Shown here: positions 1 to 10,457 of the stretch, piece by piece | Position numbering within the stretch: the first letter of the stretch is position 1 | How the letters are laid out: each line of letters starts with the position of its first letter | Assembly (NCBI GenBank): GCA_964247055.1 | Contig: OZ176055.1 | Location: 4,340,001 to 4,404,000, forward strand | Length of the DNA stretch: 64,000 nucleotides | From: Paragordius varius | Lineage: Eukaryota; Nematomorpha | Reading direction: 5' to 3' | Translations under genes and position numbers: made by a program | The notes under the pieces: model-generated | Seen by the model: only the letters and a program-made list of their open reading frames with translations | Told to the model about the DNA's origin: nothing | Database searches by the model: none

Positions 1-3000
1 AATTAAATAAATCTGTTACAAATTGTTTATTTTTATTAAGAGGCCATATCCCAAATAATTACACACGCTTTTAACGGAAATATATCTAAAATCGAACGGT
101 AGATACATTTTTCGGGGGAGAATGTATTTTGATTTGCGATAAGGTAGAAAGTTAAAAATAACTTTCATTTATCCATTAAAAGGAAATAAAATTTAATTAG
201 CCTTAAATGTAAGAAAATATCTGCTTAGAATATGTGTTTTTCTAAAAATTCAATAAAAATACAGTATGAACATTCATGCTGGCCTATTCCCATTATTGTT
301 GGCTGAATGGCAACACAGTAGTATATAAGTAAAAACAACAAAATGTAAAAATATTTTTTTCTATCTTACATTATTAATTTGTTTTTAATTATAGACAAAA
401 TTTGTTTTATAATTCATGCTATATTACTAATTGGCTAATATGTGAATAAGCCAGCATTAATGTACATACTGTAAACACGCAATAAAAAACCATGTTTAAT
501 TGTTGGATTTCTGATAATCTTGATGTGGTTGTTTCAAGTTCTTTTCTCTGTTCATCCACCATATTTTTCAAAACAATGCATTCTTCTTCCTTTGCTTTAA
601 TTGTTAGTCTTAATAATAAATAAATATATAGTCAACCTTAATTTTTCAGTGTCCAACTTTAATAAATCCTTTTCACGATTCAAATAATTAATTTTGGTTT
701 CATGTGATTCACATTGTTTTTTGTATTGTTCAAGGTTCGCCTATTGAATAAATTTTAATTAATGTGAGAATTCAAAAACTGATATTACGAAACAATCATA
801 AATTTCATTCTTGCCTGTTATTAGTCAAAAGTTATATAAAAATATTATAATCGAAACAAAATATAATATTTTTTAATAATTAGTGCGAAAATGATAAAAA
901 TCGTAATTTAACGAACAAGTTAAAGAATTACCCCGAATAAAAATCAACGTGTAAATAAAACAATTATCTGGATTAAATGCATTTTTGGATGATTAGTTAG
1001 GTGATAAATTTTCGCAAGACCCTACATAAAGCTTTTAATAGCTAATTATAAAACTTACACAATTTAAAAATACTCTAAGGATACTTTTATTTTTGAATTT
1101 ACAGAATAGTATTGGAAATTTGTTTTGGGATAAAAACTCAAATTGTTTTAGAAAAATTATTATTTTTACATAATTTGGAGATCCACATTATTTTCAAAAA
1201 AGTTAAATCCTAGACGTATGTAGGAGAACTAAATAATCAAAAATTTACCGAAATAATATATTTTTTTATCTAATATACGTACAGTAATTTCAATTTCGTG
1301 TTTTGTGGATATTTCGAGTTTTGATTTTGTTTCCAAAAGAATTTTCTTAAAATCGGTATATGTTTTTTCGGCAGCATCCTTTTCATTCAATACCATTTCC
1401 TGTTAAAAATGAACTTAAACAATATAAAATTTATTTGAAAATTATACATCATCTATATATTTTAAAAATGAAAAATCCTGGCTTTGGGATGTGTTTTCGG
1501 AAAACCGGTGGATCCATTCAAATCCAAATGTCATAAAAATATAATTATTAATGAATACCCCGACAATAGCTTCGCCCTTTTTTCAAATTAGGCCCCCAGT
1601 TCGGGCCCACTCTGTGTAAAAAACGGTTATTTTGAAAACAGAAGTCCACAAAAATTGTGTCTTCGAGACAATTTTCCGGAAAACGTGTTGGACCATTCAA
1701 TTTCATATATGATTTTTTTTACTTTTTTTCGATTGTGCCGAACGTCGGCTCGCTTTTTTAATTTAGGCCCTCTTTTTACCCGCTCCCCCAGTAAAATGCC
1801 ATTTTTTCAAAAAAAATAAGTCAAAAATATTTTTTTGAATCTATTTTTTGCTTAAGGTATGAGCCGTAAAAATTCAATAAGGAATCCAGGTATTCCCTGT
1901 TAAAAGGCAAAAATAGTCAAGTGTTTCTTTGATGATAGCTGCTAGGTAAAGAGATACCCACTAAAAACTGACCCGTCATATCAAATAGCGTGCCTTTGGG
2001 GCTAAATTTCAGAAAACCTTTCAGGCCATATGGGTTCAATAACTGCTTAAAGTATTACCCGTAAAAAGTCAAAAACTTAAGTCGAGCGGATTTTTTGAAA
2101 TTAGCCGTTAATTAGGCGCCCTTCAAACCCTGAAAAATGCGCCACCGTAAAATATTTTTTTGATTTTGAGGCAATTTTTCCGAAAACTAATTAGAGCATA
2201 TGGAATCAATCATGATTCCAGGTATTCTCCGCAAAAAGGCAAAACTTTTAATCAAGCGCCTTTTTTGTATCAACCTCAGGGTAGGGACTACCCGCCTAAA
2301 ACTGCGTCATCATATATAAATTGCGTTGTTTAAAAGTTAATTTTCAGAAAACTTATCAGGCCATATAAGTTTAATAAGGGCTTAAAATATTACCCATAAA
2401 AAGGTAAAAATTTAAGTAGAGCTGTTTTAAATTACCCCTTAATTAGGCCTTTGCCCTGAAAAATGCGCCACCATAGAATGACTTTTTGGTTTTGAGGCAA
2501 TTATGCGAACCCATGAGAGCATATGGAATCAATAACGACTCCAAGTATTACCGAATTAAGGCAAAAATTTTAATCGAGTGTTTCTTTGTTTCGCCCCTGG
2601 TTAGGGGGCTACCCGCGTAAAACTAAGTCACCATATCGATACAGCATGCCTTTCGAGCCAAATTTTAGAAACTAATATGAACATATGGAATCCTAGATAA
2701 TTCCAGATATTCCCCATATAGAGGCAAAAATTTTCCCAACGCTTTTTATATACCTGCTCCTAGTAAGGAGCTACCCGCCCTGCGCCACTATATAGAAATT
2801 GCTTTGTTTTGGAGATAATTTTCAAAAAATTTATGAAGCCATATGAACTCATTAAAAGCTTAAAATATTAATAACTAGGTAAAAATTAAGGTAAGACGTT
2901 TTTTTATTAGCCGTTAATTTGGGGACTTTATGCCCTAAAATTAGGGCATCAATAACGATTATTTAGTGTTGAGGCATTGAGTTACCCGATGGTATTGAAG

Positions 3001-6000
3001 ATGATCCCAAACATTTGCCCTATAAAAGCAAAGAATTCAACTTAGCGCTTTTTCCATATAGGTCTATGGGTAGGGGTCTACCGGTCTAAACCTGAGACAC
3101 CATACAAAAATGGCGTGGTTTTGGAGCTAATTTTCAAAAAACTTAAGAAGCCTTACGAGTTCAGTTAAACACATTTCTGGGGAATTTGTATAATAATATT
3201 CTTTCCTTTAAGAGAGGACCACAAATGATTTACTTTTTATATCCCTTAATCTCAGCTCTGTGAACACAATTTCAAAATAAAACTTTTAACCATTATTTCG
3301 CAAAACGAAAATCTTAAAATAAATCCAATGTTGAATATTAACTTTAATAAGGGAAGGTTTAAATATGGTCACAATTTCGAGTAAACAATATTTGAGCCTA
3401 TGCAAATACCTAAAAAATAATTATAGACATTCTTTTTATTAAATATGTTTTTTATTATTTTTTTATCTCCATTAGCTCTATTTATTGTAACTAATTAAAA
3501 ATAATTATCAATGAGACTACATCACAGCGAAGCGTGACAGGGCCAGCTAGGAAAAATATAAGTCCTATATCACTATGGTTTTATAAATTGTATATAGCGC
3601 TCTAAAATGAAAACTCAATCGCAATTAAAATAAAAAATAATACCTTTTCCATTTCTAACGCTTGATATTTTTCATTCATTTCCTTTAAGCTTTGTCGAAG
3701 TTCATCTAAATAAATTGTAAAAGATTAAACCCAAATTTCGGAAGATAAGTTTGTAGAAACACAATTGTAGTATATGGGCTTTGTAAATTATTTACTTTTG
3801 TAAAGAAAAAAATGGATGAAACAATTTTTTAATATCAATAATATAACTGGCTAATCTAAATTTTAAAATGTATGAAGCCCATGAATTACCATTTTTTTCG
3901 TATTTTTTTAAGGTTAAAAATAATTTTTTATAATATAACATTTTTCAGTCTCGAAAACAAATTTTTTTCCACCAAACGCTATATTTTTTCAAGCAAATGC
4001 AACAATTTTTCAAGCAAACCCAACATTTTTACAATATTAAATTGATTCCAATGCCAACTACTATATTATATTTCCAAATTATATTCTGAAAACGTTATTT
4101 ATTTTAGACCAAAAACTTTTGAAATATTTGATTAAACGATCCAAAATGTTAATGATTGCAGTTTATTCAAAATTCGTTAATGGTTAACGAAATTTAATTT
4201 AGTTTTTAGTATTATTGTTTAAAATACTCTAATACTTAAATATATTATTTAAAGTTTAAAAAATATATTTATAAAACTAACATAAAAACCTTGAATTGTT
4301 TGCTGTTCTGCTATTTGTTGACTTTTCAAGGAAACCAATTCATTTAATTTGCCGAATCTATAAAAAAATATAAGCTAAGGTTGTAACTTATTTTGTAAAT
4401 TCTGTTGGTAGTTTTTGCATTTGTGATCCAGATTGGCCAATTTTTGGTGCAATCCTTTAAAACGATCATTCAAATTTTCCATTTTATTGCCAAGTGATTT
4501 TTTATAATCATGATTAATTGTAGAAAATGATTGAATATACATCGGAATATCGTTTTCCAAATAACTTTTTAGCATTTTGTTAGCATTCTACAAGTTTAAA
4601 ATATATTTAATCGTATTATGGTATTAATATATTAATATTTATCAAATATGTATTTCAAATAAATGATGTTACCCTCAAAGGTTTTCCAACTTAAAAAATT
4701 GCTCTAGAAGCCGTTATTTCAATTATATTAGCGGAATGGCCGAACTTAATATTAGCCATTTTTCGAGAGAGTAACGGCTACAAAAACTTTAATTTTACAA
4801 CTAACGTAACCATGTCAAAAAGAGTAGAAGTTAATTGGAAAAATTGTGTTACAAAACAATATGTTTATTGATACAATGATAAACAATCATAAATTCGGAT
4901 GAAAATGCTATATGATAAAAATTTTTTTATCAACATAATTTATTTTAAAATAAATATGTATAGGGCTTTTTACTCCAATAAATTATATTGCGAAATTAGT
5001 CACACTCAATTGTTTTTGGTAGGTATTTTAATTTAGTAATTTTACGAGACTTGAGATCAGTAATCCCAAAAATTTCTCCAAAGTGATGTTACAAAAACGG
5101 TTTCTGTTCCATCCTTATAGCTTTAAATTTTGGCATTTAAATGATAATACTAATGAACTAATATTAATGATAATAAAATTTTCTTTATATCCACAGAATA
5201 CAAATGTCCAATTGATTAAGTTTTTTATATTTCTACCATATTCAATTATTTTTCAAGCCCCTTTAATTTCGGTTCTACAGGTAAGAGCGCTTCCTATTCG
5301 GAAACCTCTGACTTAAACATTCCATAGTATTACATGGTGCTCACAAAAATGAATATATAATATATACAATAAATCATTCGATACCTAAGAGCATCTGTAT
5401 ACCGAATATTATATAAACGCAATTAAATATCACCAAAAGTTATTTCCTTTTTCTGCTATTCGCGAAAATTAAAATCGCGCAGTTTGTCCTGTTTAATAAT
5501 AGAATTAAGAAAACCGCTAGCCAAATTATTCATGTTAATGTCTATCCTAAATACGAAATATTTTCAAGATTTTTTTAAAGACCCTACAAAAGACTAACAT
5601 TTTAAACTGGACTTGACCATGATAATTGAGTTAATGAAAATTGCTATCGTAATAATATTTTTTTATTTAAACTATCATATTTGAAAAGATAATCTAATAA
5701 TATAAAAAATCGCATCTTTGTGGAAATACTAGCTTGATTCTAACAACTTTTCCATATAATTTGAATTAACATTTTCACGATTTGCAGGAAAAAAATTTTA
5801 TCGACACATTTCTAGATTCAAATAGTTTTTATATTTAATCTTTTAAACCGATTTAATATTGGGTTATAAAGTTAATATAAAATTTAAATAATAATTAAAA
5901 AAACTACCGCATAATTTTTATTGGTTTAACACACTTTGCAAAAGCCCTCCCTTAAATATATATAAAACCTAAATAATATTTGTTCAAAATTTATCCTTGT

Positions 6001-7661
6001 GATAAATAGTTATAAACTTTTAAATATACTTATTATTATTATGGGCGATAAAATATATTTTATAATAATTATGAATAAATATAACTAACAGATAATAGAG
6101 ATCAAAAAATATTACAGATCAACAATATCCATGGTTTAATTTAACTGCAAATGTATAATTTAGAGTTATGATTATATGTTATGTAAAAATTACCATTAAA
6201 TTTAAATTATCCCTCTCAATGTCTAATATTTTTTCCATGTTTTTCGGCAAAATATCATTTTCAAACGATCTAATCTTGTCCTGTGCACATTCTATATATA
6301 ACATTTGATTTTGAAATCACATAAGTGGCAAATATTTATTGTAAAATCATAAATTGCCTAATGCTTATAGTTAACGATTCTTCAACAAAAGTCGGTTTAC
6401 TATTATATAAACCGATATTTAAATTTATTTTATTTAATTGAAAACAGCGGTGCTCACCAAAAATTTAGAAGGTCAAAATCTTTTTATTCTCGCGGGACAC
6501 ATCACATGCTATACTCTTACGCAATGATTGACAATCAATAAAGATTACATAAAAACGTTAATTATTTACTATAAACTTTAATAAAATAATTCAATATTCA
6601 GTAACAAAAAGAGTACCCAAGTCATTATGCAATGTATTTTTTATAATTAGGAGGGCCTGATGTTCTTCGTTCAACTTGGATTTCGACAATTTTAGTTCTT
6701 CAACAATTTCCGTTAATTCCTCGATCTATTCTCAAATATTTAAATTAAATTATATATGAGTTTATTTATTTGGTCGTCTTTACCTGTTTATTTTTTGCAG
6801 CGTTTTCATCTTTGTGAATATTCTCTAGATCATTTATAAATATTTGTTTAGATTTGACTAAAATATACATATTGTAAACTTGCATCTTCTAACTCGTGAA
6901 TCTGAAATTGGGACGTTTCTTCCAATTCACAAAATTTTGCTAATAAATTCTACCATTTTATATTCTTATAAACCTCGTATTTCTCAGTAATATAGCCAAT
7001 AGTGCCATCAATTTTATCCTTAGTGTTTAAATCTAAAATTTATCAATATTAAACATAATTTAAATTGCGCAGTCATGGACCCGAAAAAAGTTTTTAATAC
7101 GTGACAAAGATTTCGAGTAGTTTCAATTCTATAATAATTATATTTGTTACTTGGTGGTTATTTCATATTGATTTTCTGATAGTTGCCTATTGGTGTTATT
7201 AAAATTTTCGTTTTGAATCTACTTATATAAATATATACTTTTAAATCAGTATTAGTTTTCTGCAATATTTCGATCATAATTCTATTTTGTTTTAGAGTTT
7301 GATCCTTTTGTGTTAAAAATGCATTACTTGAAATTTAGTTTTATCCTCCATTTCAGATTTCCATTCCTGAATTTCGGATGCCTTTTCAAAAAATAACTTT
7401 TGTATATTATGGCTTTCTTGTTTTATGGTCATATAATCGGTTTCTTTATCCATATATGGTATTGCCTTTGCCACCTCTTTCGAATTATTGGCATTATTTT
7501 CATGAATTTGCGGACTAACGCGGGTAATTATTTTTTCTCAGGGTTAAATATCGAAATACCGTTAGATGTATGAGAAGTATTGTCACTATCCTGGGCAGAA
7601 AAACCAAAATTTGGAATTTGCTAGAAATTAAATTTATATCACATACGATAGTTGGGAACAT
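1..7661 (-). CDS. SYCP1: SYCP1-like synaptonemal complex coiled-coil protein, 5' part (partial at left edge)
   Basis: Seventeen exons read on the minus strand give 524 in-frame codons before leaving the window: 7647-7661, 7560-7620, 7328-7536, 7239-7304, 7151-7218, 7055-7128, 6974-7032, 6880-6949, 6784-6857, 6617-6725, 6194-6291, 4388-4587, 4290-4357, 3644-3705, 1283-1399, 637-740 and 491-608. After a short N terminus rich in Ser, Thr and Asn, the protein is almost all charged, heptad-like coiled coil. Recalled vertebrate SYCP1 aligns collinearly: SEIQEWKSE against EKIKKWK, TTRNLCHVLK against ATRHLCNLLK, and IHELEDAIKSKQ against IQHLEQEYKKE. SYCP1 forms the transverse filaments that zip homologous chromosomes at meiosis. 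Ten introns are 20-30 nt; others reach 2.2 kb. The start ATG at 7661 opens a five-codon exon. Exon structure is well supported because all phases agree. The family call is moderate, since long coiled coils resemble one another; another meiotic or centrosomal coiled-coil protein is possible. No further exon was resolved in 1-490. Confidence 0.62.
1480..3200. repeat. Satellite-like tandem repeat, period about 330 bp built of two related halves
   Basis: This stretch fills most of the 2.2-kb intron 1400-3643. A block beginning with a GCCATAT...TTAATAA...GCTTAAA pattern recurs near 2025, 2361 and 2838. A block with a GAGGCAATT-like word recurs near 2165, 2495 and 2965, so the period is about 330 bp in the best-preserved part. 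The two halves of each unit resemble each other (an A-rich GGCAAAA run, then a GCGC or GAGCT word, then ACCCGCC or GCCCTGA, then a GCGCCACCAT-like word). That suggests an original unit near 165 bp. Copies are diverged and G+C is a little higher than in the flanks. No coding frame was seen. Confidence 0.6.
6858..7646 (-). other. Cluster of eight ultra-short spliceosomal introns (20-26 nt)
   Basis: Within 800 bases the SYCP1-like gene is cut by eight consecutive introns at 7621-7646 (26 nt), 7537-7559 (23), 7305-7327 (23), 7219-7238 (20), 7129-7150 (22), 7033-7054 (22), 6950-6973 (24) and 6858-6879 (22). Each begins GT and ends AG, most with a T-rich or A-rich stretch before the AG, and each keeps the coiled-coil frame across the junction. 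Reading through them gives a stop codon or a frameshift. The next intron, 6726-6783, is 58 nt, after which intron size jumps to hundreds of bases. Confidence 0.85.
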
Positions 7662-7740
7662 AAAAAGCAGACGATTACCAAAATTTTACATAATGTCATA
7701 GATAGCATATAAGGTATAAAATTAAAATTTATTTAGATAT
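7662..7740 (-). other. 79-nt gap between ARFRP1 stop and SYCP1-like start, same strand
   Basis: Read on the minus strand, the gap starts with an AATAAA word about ten bases after the ARFRP1 stop codon, a plausible poly(A) signal. The rest is A+T-rich, and a pyrimidine-rich GTCTGCTTTTT tract directly precedes the downstream ATG. There is little room for a separate promoter. No AG acceptor lies just before the ATG, so a trans-splice site is not evident. Confidence 0.6.
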
Positions 7741-7897
7741 CTATAATATTATATTGAGCGTATTCTTATCCTCCACCCAGCTTCTGACGCCTTTAAATCT
7801 CTTGCTCAAGTAATTTTATGAAACATAGGGAGGTTTTATGTCCTTGTTTTTTAATATTTCATTAAATATCCATTCGGTACTGTCATAAATGCCAGAA

Positions 7898-7933
<36 letters not shown>

Positions 7934-10457
7934 AAATTCGAATATTATTTGCAACAATATGGAAATTTTACTGTAAAATTATTTTAATCAAATCGAAAAT
8001 GACTAAGAATAGGAACCCGCCCATTTTATGTGCGGCCCGCGATAACTTTGAAAATTATTGGGAAATAAGGCTTACAAATGTTAGTGAAATTGATATTTCT
8101 CAAACAAATTTTCTGAAAAAATCAATTCAATTGGCAAAACAAACAAGAAAACATTGTTTTCAGTTGTCTTATAGTTTTACTTTTAATATTAAAATATTTA
8201 TAAATAAGTACAAATTTTGAAATGCGGCCCGCAAAGCCGTTTGTGTTGGAAACCCCTGACTAAGAATATTAAAATTAGGACGAATGAAAAAACTAAGGTT
8301 TTAATGGTTGGTATTAAATTTAAATAAAAAGAGTTGCATTGAGTGAGAACGTAATTAGAATGTTTTTAAAATATTTTGATACATATTTTTGAACATATAA
8401 TTAGATAGATATATACATTGTTAATAATTACAAAATTATATTAATAAACTTATTAATTGCTGCAGTTGGAAAAAATTTGTGCTTTTCCAGTTGTGAGTAC
8501 TGACTAATGATGGTGGAAAATTGTGAGATAATGGCTCCTGGACTTAGCGCTCTAATATCATCTTGTTTATTTATAAGAATCATTAAGGGAATGTTTTTTA
8601 CAAGGGAATGACTTATAACATTTTCTAAAGTTCAAAAAATAGCAATTAGAATGGTAAAAAAAGCAATGACTATGCAAAAAATAGTTATTATAAATTACTT
8701 ACTAAAGGCATTAAGACAATCTGATATTCTATCAATGTCAGTTGAATCTATGATATAGATTATAGCATGGGCATCATTGTAATACTATAATAATGTATGT
8801 ATATACTAATATTAAAATTAACAGCAATTTTTAACCCAATATAAATCTTTATTTAATTAAAATCGATTAAAAATATAGAACATTTTTTTTGTCAAGTCCA
8901 TCATGCGACGCCAAATAGATTAAAAAATTGTTTTTATAGTTTTGCTGAACAAAAGTTGGCTTTTATCTATGTTTAGATATTAATTTATAATTAGAGAATT
9001 TTTGGGATGGATTTCGGGTATGGTGATTTTTCCTAAAGAAGACCTAAGGCTTCGACATCGTCGATTAAGTGTTTCGTTGCTTTTCCATGGAATGCATATT
9101 CATGATATATTAAAGGATAATCTAATTTAGGTTTGTGCTGCAATTTTCGTTTACGTGGAATTTGTAATTTAATTTTGAGTTTTGCAATAGCACAACTCCG
9201 AAAAACAGTCAGTGTCTTATATTTATTAAGATTATTTGTACATTTGCATCCCAGGGAAAAATCCGATTTCTATGATTGTGGACTACAGCTTAAACAACTA
9301 GGCATGAATATACAACGGAGCGACAAGGATGTGTTCTCTCACCAACTTTTTCAAACTGCATTAAAGGATATTACGGGACGCAGACAGATAACAAGGTATA
9401 AAATCCTTGAAAATAGAATATCGTCCACCCACTAGGCCGACGACACTATACTAATAACAAATTGACACGAAAACCTCAAGAATCTCTGCTACAATTAACC
9501 AATTATGTATAACGCACAAAATTATAATACCCTACCATTGATGAATCATCAAAAAGACTAATACAATGCATAATTTATAGAAATCCTAAAACGACCAGCA
9601 ATAGCACCTACATGGGACGAATAGCAATAGAAAAGTAATTTGATCAATATGACAATTATATCATCATGTGGCATAAGCTAAAAGCTAAAATCAGATCTCT
9701 AAACTTTCAAGCATGCTAAGACGCAGAGAGCTGAACATTAAAAAAAGAAGGGAGGAATATTCGTGCTTCCAAAATGTGATGATGAAAAAAGAGCTGCAAT
9801 TTATTAAGATTGATAAATAGAACCTGACATCTCCTTGTTCTGCATAAGCCTTTACATAAACTACTACCTACGGATGAGACCAGGACCATAAACTCCAAAT
9901 ACCAACTATAGGAAAAGTAAATACGCCCGAAAAACGGAAACGGTGCCGACGAAAGAAAACAAGTATTCTCGCCTATACAGAACAAACTGACAAAAAATTT
10001 AGCAATTAATCGACTCGTACAATCCTATGACATATTGGCATCTTTTAACTTATTACTGAAATAAACTTAACTCCTAAAATTACCTAATTCATTGATTAAT
10101 GATTGAAAAGTGTATTAAGTATTGTAATTGACAGATAATTACTTTATCCCATAAATTTTGAAGATCATCCTGACCACCCAAATCCCAAAAGCACATTTTG
10201 TTTGATGAATGATAAGTAACATTTGCAGCTATAGTAAACCAAATTAGAAACCATTCATTCCTATAGTGGGAGTAATAGTTTTGCTTATAATTCGCTCGTT
10301 TTCATATTTTTTGGAATTTGATTTGACTTGTTCCAAAAATGTCTAGGATATAAATATTAAATACAGTTTTTCCGGAATTATCTAACCCAAGAATTAATAT
10401 ATTGTATTCGTCTTTACTGAAAAAATAACGAAAAAGTCCTGATATCAATGAAAACAT
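7741..10457 (-). CDS. ARFRP1: ARFRP1, ARF-related Golgi small GTPase
   Basis: Six exons, 10365-10457, 10252-10342, 10143-10228, 8703-8784, 8450-8624 and 7741-7798, encode 194 residues (human protein about 201). The G1 loop GLDNSGKT is at residues 24-31, switch II WDLGGQ at 76-81, and the base-recognition motif NKQD at 136-139. The start MFSLISGLFRYFFSKDEY follows human ARFRP1 closely. Residue 2 is Phe, not the Gly that ARFs myristoylate, which fits ARFRP1: it reaches the trans-Golgi by an acetylated N terminus and SYS1, then recruits ARL1 and golgins. The last exon, with KGVRSWVE, matches the family C terminus. Introns 1 and 2 are 22 and 23 nt; intron 3 (1.36 kb) holds a LINE fragment and intron 5 a hAT element. 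The stop codon is 79 nt upstream of the SYCP1-like start on the same strand. Identification is secure. Confidence 0.95.
7901..7930. repeat. (AT)15 microsatellite
   Basis: An uninterrupted AT run lies in the last ARFRP1 intron. Similar AT/TA runs occur at 14816-14837, 23873-23900, 34140-34164, 52578-52600 and 57864-57887, all in introns or between genes. Confidence 0.95.
8011..8259. mobile_element. Small non-autonomous hAT-like element with target-site duplication
   Basis: A 249-bp G+C-richer insert in the last ARFRP1 intron contains GCGGCCCGC near each end and a right terminus GGAAACCCCTG, typical of hAT-family MITEs. It is bracketed by direct repeats: CTAAGAAT at 8003-8010 and 8260-8267, inside an 11-bp match TGACTAAGAAT. 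An 8-bp duplication is the hAT hallmark. The left terminus is less well preserved than the right. It has no transposase. Confidence 0.72.
9120..9640 (+). mobile_element. Decayed LINE (non-LTR retrotransposon) reverse-transcriptase fragment
   Basis: On the plus strand, inside ARFRP1 intron 3 and antisense to the gene, 9313-9348 reads RQGCVLSPTFSN, the conserved block before the catalytic motif of non-LTR reverse transcriptases. About 80 bases later, 9436-9462 reads ADDTILITN, the YADD-type catalytic box with its first residue lost at a stop codon. Several frame changes separate recognisable pieces, so this is a dead fragment of the palm domain. No endonuclease domain or 3' tail was found. The clade cannot be fixed from so short a piece. 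Confidence 0.7.

Noticed and set aside
3520-3552. Possible Helitron 3' end: GCGAAGCGTG hairpin-like word followed by CTAG
   Set aside because: The following host base is not T, the stem is imperfect, and no TC-type 5' end or Rep/helicase frame was found in the intron.
5083-5316. 77-codon plus-strand frame in a SYCP1-like intron
   Set aside because: Low-complexity hydrophobic translation with no family motif. Its end resembles a hAT-type terminus (GGAAACCTCTGAC), so it is probably chance within a mobile-element scrap.
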